From NCBI GenBank assembly GCA_964030785.1, contig OZ034967.1, forward strand, positions 46,537,533 to 46,601,532: DNA of 64,000 nucleotides, given 5' to 3'. This stretch comes from Siderastrea siderea (lineage: Eukaryota; Cnidaria; Anthozoa; Scleractinia; Rhizangiidae). Made by a program: the position numbers and the translations under genes. How positions within the stretch are numbered: position 1 is the first letter of the stretch; the number at the start of each line of letters is the position of its first letter. Below, one piece after another: positions 25,568 through 36,720 of the stretch. A model generated the notes under the pieces. The model had not been told where the DNA came from, ran no database searches, and saw only the letters and a program-made list of their open reading frames with translations.

Positions 25568-25995
25568 AAGGCTATAAGCATAAATTATCACAAGGGATAC
25601 CAGCCTGAAACAAATATTAATTATTGAAGTTTGATACAAGTGCATCTAGTAATTGAAATTTTAAAGAGTAGGAACAGTTCTTTAATCGTGATATTTTTAA
25701 TGTAATGATATTTGGTGCTCTGAGTAGTTAAGCAAAACACCCAGCGTGCGCATGGGTAATGAGTATAGAGTTTTTTGTTATCCTCGGTTTCACGTTTTTC
25801 ATTCACGTATACAACAATGTACAGCATTAAGTTGTGTTTGCAATAAATGCGATTGCTTAAAGCATTACCTTGAACACAATTTACTCGATAACATTGAATA
25901 CCCTGGCTTCTGCCTGGCCAAATGTTAATAAATGACATGCAAATATGCAGTCGATTTCTATAGTACGAAATCATCCTTTCTTGTAATCCATATTC

Positions 25996-26101
25996 TTGAA
26001 GCATTAGATTTTCTTAAAGCTTATACCCAAATCACTAAGTGTGCCAAATTTGGTGCTTTTGTCCGGTCTGTAACGATGATTTCGCTAACCCGCTTGACTT
26101 A
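25996..26101. repeat. Internal copy of the element's right terminal repeat
   Basis: A diverged copy of the right inverted repeat in the same orientation (CTAAGTGTGCCAAATTTGG, GTCCGGTCTGTAACGATGAT). The outer copy at 26345-26447 matches the left end better, so this inner one probably belongs to an older related insertion. Confidence 0.6.
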
Positions 26102-28028
26102 GACATTTTTTACCAAATTTGTAATTTTTGTGTTTTTATAGATGAAAATTAACTTAAATGCACTTATTTTTCCTGTTGGGCATTTTTTTGCACCATTTTA
26201 TTGTTTTTCAGTACTTTTACGTAATTTTTGGCGGTTTTCTTACGTTTTGGAAAAATTTTCAAATCCAAGATGGCGGATCGAAGATAACAAATGTTGTCGA
26301 TTTCTGTGATGACGTAATTGTCCTTTCTCGCGATCCATGTTCTTGGAGCATTGGATTTTCTTAAAGCCCATGCCTCAAAGACTAAGTGTGCCAAATTTGG
26401 TGCTTTTGTCCGGTCTGTAACGATGATTTCGCTAACCCGCCTGACTATGTAGTCTGATATTGGACTCAGGAAACCAGTTTGCTCGACAAAGTAGTTAAAT
26501 GTCCGAGTGTAGTGTTAACAGTTGCGTTTTATTCAGCTGTCTGTATGCAAGGTTCATATTGTGAAAGTGAAATATTTCAAGTCGTTGGCAAGAATTGTAC
26601 TAAAAATAATATAATGATATTCTGCTAAAAATAATACAATGATCGTGATGACGACTCAGATTTCAAAGGGAGTTTTCCCCAAAAGCACTTGAAATCTTTA
26701 GTCATTTGATTGTATTCATAAATTGGATTCTAAGAATCGAGACCTCCCTCAGACAACGACACCACTTTTGGTCGTGCGCACGTTGGCCAGTTGTTTTCAA
26801 CTCCTTCTGTTCGTTATACAAATAAGCTTGTTACACTGGAGATCGCTTTTGAAAGAAGCCAGTTTTGAAAGAGTGGTTTCAACTGTTGTCTTATACGCAG
26901 CTGTTGTCTCAGGGTGGACGTCACGCATTACGTCATCTCTACTTTGTAAGGTTGGCTTGCTTTATTTGCAAGTTGATTTGATACCTGTTCTATATACCTT
27001 ATGCTTTTATACCTAATACACATGAATAATATGTATACATTACAAGTACATAACGTATGTAGTTTGACAGCGACCGTTATAACATAGCTAGCAATTCCTC
27101 CCAATCAATTTCACCACACGTAAGCGTGCATCATAATCCTGTTGACTGCACGCCGACGGCGTGAGTATACTCAACCTGTGGAGAATATTTCCCCTGTCAC
27201 GAGCGCAGCGGCCAAAAGTCTCTTCTCCGCCAGCAACTTGGCGAAATATGACCAAGAAAAATCACTTTGCAGCAGAGTTGCGGAGTGTTTGATTTCTCGC
27301 TACGAACAAGAGACTTTGCTGAAAAAGAGACTCAAGCAGTTTCTTCCACCGTCACGCTCAATAATTTTTCACGAATGGTAGGTTTTATAGGGAAGGGTTT
27401 CGTGACCAAAATAGAAATGCAAAAACCAATCTTTCTAAACAAGCACTGCACAAAGTGATCTTAGGCATAAGACTGAAAACGAGAATGGGCGACATTTGTT
27501 TTCAGCTTTACTAGACGAAATAACGCCGGTTTACCTGCAGTTGATGTAGCTCTGAGTTCAAGCAGCTCCAAATGTTCAAATAAATGGGATGCCACGTAAA
27601 TTAAGTCCAATAGCTTTCCCAGGTTGTTTGATTCGGTGTTGTTTTTTCCGATATTCCGTCCATAGCCTCTGAACTGAGAACCACTGTGTTTTGTGCTTTG
27701 TGGCTGGCAAAGGCCAATGTTCCTCACTTCAGTAATCTTGTTTCTGAGCTACATAGAAATCCAGTCTGTTGAAGTTCAAATTATGTCGTCGGTTCGATCA
27801 AACAAGCACAACATGGCTTCGGTGTGCGAACCAATCACAGAACTTGTTCGTTTCAACTCCCGCAGCGGCATCAGTGAGATCGTACAGCTTCAATCCGCTT
27901 TGGACGAGGATTGCAACAATGTTTCAGAAAACACCAAACACTGACGACATTTTAAAGCCAATAATTGGAAGACTTCTTTTTCCAATCATTGAACACGGAT
28001 GTTCACTTTGGAGCAGTTTCATTGATTT

Positions 28029-28507
28029 ACACTCTTTTTTTTTTGTAAGAACGTCATTTTTTGGAGCTGAGGCTGAACCGGAACCGAATGTTCTTATTTT
28101 TTTGGCGATTTGAAACGTTCTTAACAATGTTCTTAAGATTAATTGCATAGTATTTCAGTAAATCATAGTTCTGAATGAAAGAAAGAACTATTAGGTCAAA
28201 CTCTACTAATTTCCTAAAAGTTGTAAGTGTTTCAGTTGTTTGCTTTATCAAAAATGGAAGATGCATGACTTTCGACGTCACAAAAATTCTAGCATTTTGT
28301 GCTAAAATAGGCTGTAAATTACTCTGACCAAACTACAACACTTTATTTATTCTCACATAGCTTATTCTACAAATATAAGAAGACAAGGTAAAGAAGTTCT
28401 TAACAAAATCTCAGCCTGGGTATGTTCTTAGCACGTTCTTAAAATTTTTGGCAAATCTCAGCCTCGACGTTCTTCTAAAAAAGGTTCTTATAAAAAAGAA
28501 AGAGTGT
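28029..28507. mobile_element. ~480-bp MITE
   Basis: ACACTCTTT plus a T-rich run and GTAAGAACGTC at 28029 is inverted at the right end (...AAAGAGTGT at 28507) over about 30 bp. The subterminal AGGCTGA is also shared in inverted form. No coding sequence. Confidence 0.6.
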
Positions 28508-28685
28508 ATTCAACTTTGCAAAGAATCACCGCAACACATCACAAGGTTGTGGGGCCTTTTTCTTTCAGTCAGTGATCGATTTTTCGCGCGAATACCGTAG
28601 CTGTCAGTTCGTTTTTTAGCTGTGCATTTCGACTGGCTATCTTATAAAACAATTGGTTTATGGATTTAGCTGTCCGTTCATTGAG

Positions 28686-28791
28686 TTATGACGCACCTGG
28701 GAGGTTTGGAGAGCAGTTGCTCTTGGCTGCGCCTCGAGCAACTCTTACGCTCCTCTTTTGCTCTCCAAACTTTCAGCGTGCGTCATAATTC
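28686..28791. repeat. Foldback repeat
   Basis: TTATGACGCACC...GTTTGGAGAGCA is inverted as TGCTCTCCAAAC...GTGCGTCATAA. Its outer flank ACGCACGCTAAAGCATGAA recurs inverted at about 44732-44760, so a repeat family is present. Confidence 0.55.
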
Positions 28792-29917
28792 GAGGAACGC
28801 ACGCTAAAGCATGAAGCAATTGTTAATTTGCCTCTTTTTGGAAATGTCTGTCAGGCAAACACATTTTTCTTCAAAAGCGCTAGCCAAAGGGATGCAACAT
28901 TTCCTTTGAGCACGGTTCAACGTTGTTGAATTTGACAAGTTGAACGCTTTGAAGCACCCCGTTGAATAATTTGCGATGCTTCTGAAATATGTTAAGCATG
29001 TTGAATGTTTGATTGCCGTCAAACATTCGTAGAACAAAGCTGTATCCAACCATGTTCAATGATGTTGAATCCGTTTAACCAAGTCCCAAGAATCTTGGCT
29101 TACTCTCCTTTTATCTCTACATCTTGTTTTATTGTTAATCAGAATTGCATGGTCTGTTAAGTAATGCTGGACAAACATCAATTATGATTCTCTTTCGATG
29201 TAATCTTGTTGAAGAATTTGTTGATGCTAAGATAGGTATAAATGAATAAACTAATGTCAATGTCATAGGCTGTAGAAACGTGAAGGGCACCAAACGAGAA
29301 AATTTAGGGAAATACTACAAATGCTGTTTCCTGTTTTCTAAGTTTTTTTCAAGGCCTTTTTAGGGACATTTGTGTGAGCTAAGACAAGTTGATCTGTTCG
29401 GATTCTTTAGCTGAGAATGAAGTCAAAAAAAAAAAATTGGGAACGGAATCTCATTCCCGGAATCTCCGAGGTGTTGTTGGCTTTCTGGAAATGCTAACTG
29501 AACTTATTTTGCACCCTTAACGACATATTTGTCCGTTCCGAAAACAAATGGAGTTAAAACCCCCTCGTTGTGAAAGTTTGTGATGACATTTCGCCATTAC
29601 ATAGAAAATGCTAGTTGATTGAAGGACAGGATGTTATCTCGAGCTGAGCATGGGAAATTTCAAAATCCCAACAGACAGGTGGCAGCCTAGCAGATTGATA
29701 ATTGAAAAAAGTTATTAAAAGAAAATATGCAACTGGATCTTTCACAATAGTGTTAACTACTTCGCATATTCCACTGTACTGCATCTCTTAGCTGACTTAA
29801 CCTGGGAAAACAAGTAGTGTTTTTCCATGTGTTACTTTTAACAATAAGAAATAAACCACGAAGTGATATCTTAATTGAAAGGGCATTTGTTAATTTCTTA
29901 TTAATGATCGCAGAAAC

Positions 29918-31066
29918 ATGCTCTCGAGGGACTGGGTAGTGAGATGTTCGGTGTGCATGGCCTTCGTGTCCATGTCCTTTACCGACCAAACAGCTGACAC
30001 GAACAATACGGTACCAAAGGCAGCGGTACCAAATTGTGTTTGTTATGATCGAGACGGAAAGAAGGTAGACCTGGATCCATTGCAACGAACTGATGGACAG
30101 CCAAGGTTTGTAAAACACTTCTCATATAGCTAATAGCTGTAGTGTCTTAAGGAAGACTGTTAACCTTGTTACACTTTTCTTCCAACCTTCCCAGTTTTGT
30201 TTCCCATCACTTCTAGGCTCCATTTGGGCTACAGTCAAGTATAAAAATGGCTGCAAGTCAAGACTGACTTCTTTTGCTATACTGTTCGTGATTTGGGCAT
30301 CTTGACATGAACAATGTTTTATCGTGCAGAAAGTATATTAAGATAGAATTATTTAATCTGATTGGAAACCGGAAGATAAGAACCATTAATGCTTTTTCTT
30401 CGGGCATGGGGTGGGGGGGGGGGGGAGCAGAGTTCCGATGGGAACTATGAGTTAATTATAATCCCCTGTGGAAACTTTAGTTTGACCCTAGTTTAAAACC
30501 TTCGGCTTCAAGGGGCTATTTCACGGGTACTTTTATGCCATGTTAAATCGTAACTTAGAGCCTTTACTTTATGCAAAATGGTCTGAGAACTCCAAGAAGA
30601 AGATATGAAGTGCATTCTTGAAAGGACAACAAAATATAATCAATTTATACTGAATAGTTTTTTTTATATACGGAAAAAATTGCTGCGGTTAATTAAAATG
30701 TGTAAAGAAACGATATTGTGTCCGTTTTGTGTTGATAGAGTTGCTTGTATGTTATGTCGTGTCAGTGTCTCCTGTCTTGCATTTGATAAAGCAAAATTCA
30801 ATAGATACAGTAAACATTAGCTACAGTTAGAGTTAAAGTTCTATCAAGCCTCCTCTTATAAAACCCATCTCCATACTTTGAGGTATGGTGTAAATAACAC
30901 TCTTTTTGTGACACGGTTCTACTTAGACATTTTCTGGTTCAGTGGTAGTTTTTTTTGTGTAATGGAAATTGGGATAAACAGTTTCCAGCCGAATTTTGTT
31001 TTTAGAAATTTGTCTGAACTCTTTTTATTCCATTTTCCGTTTATAGAGGACACGTAAAGAACGTAA

Positions 31067-31117
<51 letters not shown>

Positions 31118-33067
31118 GTTTTAAAAAATCAAAATTGTAAGAATTTCTTCAAGATATCTGGTCTTCTCTGTATTTGTCGTGTTTTAAAATCTGCCATTGA
31201 GCTCTATAGACCAAACATTGCCTGCAACTCGTATTTATTCAACAGATTCACAGTGCCAGGTTCAGATTCAGGTGGGAAATACCAGTTTAGCTTTAATCCA
31301 TGCAGATCGTTTTCGCTAGGACCGCCACAAAGGAGTGACTGTTTTGGTGATGTAGCAGTAAGTTGTCGTGATAACTACTCTAAGCTAACTGATGAGTTGT
31401 TGAAAATAAATACAATTAACGAATAAAGTAAATCACAATATACATTGTTTTCAGGATGTTTTCATGTAGGTCCCCAATGAACATGGCAACAACATACTCA
31501 ACCCACATATAACATCGGATCCGGGAATGAAACCCGGGGAACATGTGGGTGAGATGGGCTCTCAACACCTCACACCTCGCCAACCCTGCTTACCAGTAGT
31601 TCAAACCATAGCAGTTAGGTGTGAGTTTTTAAATTTCTTAGCACGTTTTTTTGTAATTTTCACATATCAGGCTCTGCAATGTAAATTAAGCCATTTCCGA
31701 ATTGTCTTGTGCCTCTTTTTCAAAGTGAGGCCTCATGCAAAACCTTTCATATGAAAATATGTTTTATCTGCATGTGAATGAAAACTCATTTTCATATGAA
31801 AGGCTATGCACCAAGACTCGCTTTGAAAAAGAGGTACAAGGCAACTCGGAAATGGCCTATTTTGACCCGGTTTTGATTTTGTGTTCATTGATAGCATAAG
31901 GATCAAGTTCCTTAGAGTTGTGTTTGTTGGCCATGGACCGAATTTATCGATTCTTTGGTCCAAGATGAGTAAAGCTCGAAGATAACCATTAAAGTGGGGA
32001 GATTCTTTAGACAAGTTTAAGTTTTAAATTCACGTTTATTGGTTAACTGTGGCGTTCGGGTTTAGCGTGTCCCATATTAAGTGAAAATTTTTAAATGCTT
32101 TTAAGTATTGATTTATCCTGACGTTTTTAGATATCCAGTGAACTGTGAGGTAAATACATCGGTGAGTTTAGTGGTTCAGCGATTTTTTTGCCTTTCTCGT
32201 AAATGTTCGTGCAGAATATATAACCAGAATTTCATTTTTGTTTGCATTTTTTGCAATTGATTTAGTTGTCACAACTGCAAAGTCCACAAACATCGCAAAA
32301 GAAACTCCGCGCAAGTGAAGCCATACACTACACCTGAACTTTTTGAGTACTGCTTCCTGACACACAGGCGACTTCACTGGGCATGTAACCCAACCAGTGG
32401 GGACAGTGGGAACATTTGATGTGGGGAACATGAGAAACTGGCTTAATAATAGCAATGTGTAACAATCACGTTCCGTGTGATATAACATGAAGATTTGATT
32501 GAGTTGTTCTCTGAGATCCTAATTTTGCTTCAGATTTGTATGTGGACTAAAAATCAGGCAAGGTACCAAAACATTGGTAGACAAAGTACAGTAATTTGCG
32601 GTTTGGATCCAGAAACGTTGACGCCACAGCTGGAATATACCAACACACAGTACGTACTCAGTTACATTTTTCAAGCAATACGTGTTAGGTGTTTTGTGCA
32701 ACATTGTTTTATTAAGACAATTATTCCCTGAAATCGAGTCCTTCTCATCATCACCCGAAATAAAAACTATCTATCCATACATCCATTGGTCTGTCCGTCC
32801 GTCCGTCCTTCCCTCATTCCATCTATTGACCCATCAATTGTTTCATAACTTACTCATCCGCAATTCTGATCACCCGGAAAGAACGGAAAATAAGACAAGA
32901 AAAGTACAATTTTCCACCTTTTTTATCCAGATAGTGTAGTTACCTACTTATTTACATATGTATTACCCTTAATCCACCAACCGACAGACCGAACGACCGA
33001 CGGACCCACCCACCGACCAACCGACCTACTGACTGACTGACTGACTGACTGACTGACTGCCTAAAAA

Positions 33068-33107
<40 letters not shown>

Positions 33108-33516
33108 TACATATGGAATCTCAAAGATAAGAACATTAAGTATCACATCAAGTGGCGCAAAGTTAAACAGGCTAGGTCTTATTCGAATATTACCAAGAGA
33201 TGCAATTTGTGTCTGTGGGAGAAATTTTTCATTTTATGTAAACCGGAAATGTCAACTCTCAACAGCAGAAATGAGCTTATATCGTGTTGTAGACATGCTA
33301 GGAAATTCTTGCTGAAAAACGTTCTATTCTAACTAGTGTTAAAGTTCCCGCGTGACGTGACATGTGACACACAATGTATTGTATTGTTCTGAATTTTCAA
33401 ATATCTCTGAATGTAACCGTTTTTTCTGGCAGTCGCCTGATGATTGCCTCGCATGAGGCATGAAACTCAGAGTAGCGAGTAAATGTCCATAAAAACTAAC
33501 TCTTGAATTCTTACTG

Positions 33517-33586
<70 letters not shown>

Positions 33587-36500
33587 TGAAATGTGATATT
33601 TCGACCGTCAGCCTTCGTCAGGGTGGATTTGTCAACTCAGTTGATAAATCAAAAGTTTTGTGCTTCCCCACCGACGCAGCAGCACAGTTTCTTTCAAAAC
33701 TATCCCCTTTGTTTGACTGACTGACTGAATGACTGACTAACTAACTAACAAACTAACTCCCAAACTCACCACTTCTCCTCAGGAGGATATGCTATGAACT
33801 ATTTCTCTCCAGAGACTTCACAATATATTGAGGGTATATTCAGTAAATGAACCCCTTCAGGTGGCTGCTGTATCGGAGGATAATGCCCGAGGTTCAAAGT
33901 CAACTGACCAACTTATATTTTTGGGCGCGTTGTCATGCAGTGAGCATTAGAGCCTGTTTTCCTTTTTAGAAGCAAACGGTATATAAAATAAACAGAGGGT
34001 TATAAAACAAATAAAAAGTTAAGATCAAAATAAAATCGGATGACAAATATCCAATCGGACGGGTTATAACATCTGATACCCTGATGAGCGTGCGTTAAAA
34101 TTAATTCTTGGGTGCTAATGGGTAATATGTGTTGAGAGGGGAGCCAATCAGAATGCTAAAAAACTGAAATCTGTTGCACGGTAACAGTCGACCAACTGTT
34201 GACCGTTTGTAGACCGACAGTGTGTTTCCGGAAGCTGTTTATTTAACATATCCTTTGGGTAATTATGTTAGTTTCTATTCCCGAAATTCTTTTTAAATCA
34301 CTCTCACACATCAAATACATTAGACCCCCGGAAAAGAGGAAAGTTATTTGAGACAGCAGAGATTCCAGATAGCGAGGGTGGTGTCAAATTTCGAATTTTT
34401 TAAAAACTAAATTGTAATACAAAATACTTATTACTCGTGCCTAAGAATCTTCTTTTTAGGTTTCTATATAGTATATTGGCTATCCATACTGTTACAATTT
34501 CAGTTAGTTTTACACAGTCAAAGGCGATTATAGTTAATTTGAAAAGGATCAAGTCTTGTTTCAAGTTCTTTCAAGATATCGGGGAATTCAAGATCGGCAA
34601 TAGTAAATGACAGGAAAATACCAAGCAAATTCGAGGTAGTGGGACTGTGCTACAAGGCTATGAACAAAGGTTTCAGTTTACTTGGCAAAGATTAAATCTA
34701 CCACAGTTATGATAGCATCTTTAAAAAACGTTTGAATGTATCTTAGGAAATTTCCGAATTGGAAAGCCATAGTCATTCTGAACTGCGATCCACCAAGAAC
34801 CAGTGAGGAGGACGCAAAGTTTGAAGTAATTAATGACGCTCATAACCCAAGGGTAAGCCAAAATTGATTTGCTTGTTTTTACTTCAGTAAAGTGCCTAAA
34901 AAGTACATTACGTCAATTAATTTTATATTCTTTTTAGTTGTTTTATAGCCTGTTCTGTCCGTTACTTGGGATATTTTCATAGAATCATGGCAACAGGCAA
35001 CAGTACTATCCCTGCAGTTTTTAAGACTGAGATGATCTTAGCAAGTGGTTTGGCGAAATTCACCTGCAATTTCGGAGAAATTAATTAGTTCAGTAAAACA
35101 ACCCTGACATAAAACGCTTCAAAACTTTCGGCGTGACTTACTTACTTCGCATTACTGCCTCCACCAAAGCCTAAAGCCAACAAATCCAAATCCAATCCTA
35201 GCTTTTATACGGTAATATTTCAGCTCAAGAGAAGTGTGCATAATAAGCATATTATGCAATAAGCACCACTTTTTTTGAAAAAATTATACAGAAGTTGTCA
35301 ATCTATTTTTCTTTTCAGAAATTCGCTCTCAGCCATTGTTGCGCATGTCCAGGTGGCTGCCCTACTACTGTTCCTTCTACTAAACCTGCATCTGGTAAGT
35401 TTAATGATAATGAGCACACGTTTAAGTCGTGGCGTGTTTGTTGACATCGGATCTTCTTATTATTATGACGTCACGTCATTAGTCACGTCAATTCACCATC
35501 AGCCTCGTATATTAGCAAACAAAACTGATTGTTATACCTCCCAACTTAAACGCCTTTTTTGATTGGACAAGAACGTGTCACGTGGCATGGATCAAAACAG
35601 TCTAACTCCCTAGGGCGAACAAAACTCACTAACTCCCTAGGGAAACAACAACTTGAACTTTCGACTCGCACGTGATCAGGGCGTGCGCCTTGAATTCGCG
35701 GCAAATTTGTGTCCAGCCGCGTCAAGAATATAATTTTTTTCTCCGTCATGGCCGCGAAACGCTTTCAAGTCCGAACAGAAGAAGAAATTGAACAATTGAT
35801 ACGGGATAAAAGTTCGAAATCCACAAACAAGGCATCACAAAATGCTGTTAAAACCTTAAAAGAGTTCTGTAAGGGACAAAACTTACCACAAAGCTTTGAA
35901 GAACTAAACAAGACGGATCTCAGCTCCTTGCCCATGTATGTAAGCTTAATTTGTTCTATTTTTGAGTTGGGAGGTATAACAAAACACTTAATGTAAGGCT
36001 GCCTTTACGACAAAAGAGCAGATTTATTGGGCGATATTTCAACTGGTTAGCACCTTCTTCGCAAGAAGAAGGTGCTAACCATCGCAACGCAACGCCTATT
36101 TATTAGTGACTTGTTTTTGAACAAATGTAATAAATATATGGGTGTACTAATTTTTTGCTCACGGCTATTTCACTCCTATTCTGTCCCTTTTGGAAGACAA
36201 TTCATGCCTATGTTATGTTAATTATAGTCTCTCGTCAATTTTGAAAATCATTTTTATATAGCATAGGTGGACTGTAAGTAGACTTTCCTAATTAAAAGAT
36301 GGATAATAGAGGTACAGGCTTTTTCCCTCAACGGATTTGTAAGGAGTACTAAGTTTTTTTCCTAGCCGCTGGTCCTCGAGCTGGTTATTTGGACATACAA
36401 GAAACTGAAAATTGGGGAAAAATAGAAAAAATTAAGGAAAAGGCATTCACCGAAAACTTGAGACTATTTTTACCTGTAAACTTTCAGCTGGCATAAACAA

Positions 36501-36720
36501 GCTGGGGTACAGCCTAGTTGGTGCTTTTTGCTCTCTTATTGTTGTCGTCCCATTGGTTGTCTTGCGGAAGCCCATCTGGCGATGTATTACCAGACAGAAC
36601 AACCAGGAAAACGGCAGGGAACCTCTTATTCATGGAGAAGGCGGAGTCGATTATGCTGCAAACAATTTCATTGACTCCAACAATGTGCCTAAAAGAGATT
36701 TCAACAAAGGAAAGAACTAA
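29918..36720 (+). CDS. Mannose-6-phosphate-receptor/ATG27-like type I membrane protein, copy 2 (complete)
   Basis: Six exons, 29918-30105, 31210-31357, 32534-32649, 34747-34852, 35319-35394 and 36488-36720, have GT/AG borders and add up to 867 bases, a 288-residue protein. Exon 1 gives an N-terminal hydrophobic stretch ([15 protein letters not shown]) fitting a signal peptide, then [11 protein letters not shown]. Exons 2-5 give an MRH-like cysteine pattern: [43 protein letters not shown] and CCACPGGC. Exon 6 gives a membrane segment ([17 protein letters not shown]) and a tail ending in FNKGKN with a loose dileucine-like REPLI. A lysosomal or autophagy sorting receptor role is inferred. Its introns are crowded with SINE, Penelope and MITE insertions. 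Confidence 0.8.
31066..31117. repeat. (AAT)n microsatellite
   Basis: About 17 uninterrupted AAT units in the first intron of copy 2. Confidence 0.9.
31490..31590 (-). mobile_element. tRNA-derived SINE head in the intron after exon 2 (copy 2)
   Basis: Minus strand: a B-box-like GGTTTCATTCC (31534-31524) with an upstream TTGAGAGCCCATCTC. The downstream part reads GATGTTATATGTGGGTTGAG. It matches the SINE at 11990-12085 in the same intron of copy 1. Confidence 0.6.
31688..31858. repeat. Foldback with ~72-bp arms
   Basis: Bases about 31690-31766 (GCCATTTCCGAATTG..., CTCTTTTTCAAAGTGAG, CCTTTCATATGAAAAT) are inverted at about 31787-31857, leaving a loop of about 20 bases. It is a compact MITE-like hairpin in the intron between exons 2 and 3. 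Confidence 0.65.
33029..33109. repeat. (CTGA)n, poly(A) and (TA)n tracts
   Basis: About seven CTGA units (33029-33059), then an A-run of more than 20 and (TA)12 or so up to 33109, immediately before the Penelope fragment. Confidence 0.85.
33114..33332 (+). pseudogene. C-terminal fragment of a Penelope-like element ORF (GIY-YIG end)
   Basis: A frame open from 33114 to TAA at 33330-33332 encodes about 72 residues: [46 protein letters not shown]. This is the zinc-binding C-terminal end of the GIY-YIG endonuclease region of Penelope-like retroelements. The reverse transcriptase and the rest are absent, so it is a 5'-truncated copy. The hammerhead at 33432 and a (TA)n tract follow directly, as is usual for the element's 3' part. 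Confidence 0.7.
33432..33479 (+). ncRNA. Hammerhead ribozyme (Penelope type)
   Basis: The core CTGATGA (33437-33443) and GAAA (33462-33465) flank a perfect 6-bp stem II, TGCCTC-GCAT-GAGGCA (33445-33460), with one U:U at its base. Stem III is minimal (A-C-T / A-G-T with a CAG loop) and the cleavage triplet GTA ends at 33474. Stem I pairs TCGC (33433-33436) with GCGA (33475-33478). Short stem III is typical of Penelope hammerheads, which are thought to act as dimers. Confidence 0.7.
33517..33580. repeat. (TA)n microsatellite
   Basis: More than 30 TA units between two oppositely oriented hammerhead motifs. Confidence 0.9.
33589..33630 (-). ncRNA. Second hammerhead-like motif, minus strand
   Basis: On the minus strand CTGACGA (33621-33615) is followed by a weak stem II (GGC-TGACG-GTC) and GAAA (33602-33599), then TATC, which gives a loop-less 2-bp stem III and an ATC cleavage triplet. 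It is followed in plus orientation by the CAACTCAGTTGATAAATC block seen at 16660, linking both to the same repeat family. Confidence 0.5.
35529..35983. mobile_element. 455-bp MITE-like element with 18-20-bp inverted ends
   Basis: TTGTTATACCTCCCAACTTA (35529-35548) is inverted as TGAGTTGGGAGGTATAACAA (35963-35982). It contains a coding exon (35748-35939) and lies in the last intron of copy 2. Confidence 0.55.
35748..35939 (+). pseudogene. Orphan first exon of a Crypton/ZMYM-type recombinase-like protein
   Basis: The ATG at 35748 opens [17 protein letters not shown] and continues for 64 codons, with [18 protein letters not shown], to a GTAAGC donor after TAT at 35939. The pattern resembles the N-terminal SAM-like helical part of tyrosine-recombinase-derived (Crypton/ZMYM2/QRICH1-like) proteins. 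No downstream exon was found, and short inverted repeats bound the segment, so it is probably a captured or leftover exon. Confidence 0.45.
36045..36080. repeat. Perfect 16-bp hairpin
   Basis: GGTTAGCACCTTCTTC, loop GCAA, GAAGAAGGTGCTAACC. On the minus strand it runs into GTTGAAATATCGCC, similar to the GAAATATC 3' half of the hammerhead motif at 33599, so it may be a decayed relative. Confidence 0.7.

Larger units (their letters stand above)
21998..26447 (+). mobile_element. 4.45-kb TIR element carrying a PIN/CXC protein gene
   Basis: Bases 21998-22110 (TAGTCTAGTGGGTTAG..., ATCGTTACAGACCGGACAAA) match the reverse complement of 26345-26447 over about 100 bases, including GGCACACTTAGTCTTTGA and TTTAAGAAAATCCAATGCTC. 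The gene at 22497-25567 lies between. The outer flanks (about 21898-21997 and 26448-26720) are adjacent to each other in the duplicated locus near 41.9-42.3 kb, which lacks the element. Target-site duplication is unclear. No recognised transposase is present unless the encoded protein acts as one. Confidence 0.62.
26448..29917. other. Intergenic, repeats only
   Basis: The first ~400 bases (to ~26850) are homologous to 42080-42430. A reading frame at 27142-27381 and another at 27693-27944 look partly protein-like but match nothing I recognise and have no supporting splice context. MITEs at 28029 and 28686 are listed separately. Confidence 0.4.

Noticed and set aside
27142..27944. Two plus-strand frames that look partly protein-like
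   Set aside because: No recognised domain, no consistent splice sites, and no counterpart in the duplicated segment.
33029..33109. CRISPR-like or telomeric array
   Set aside because: Simple tetranucleotide and TA microsatellites with no spacers.
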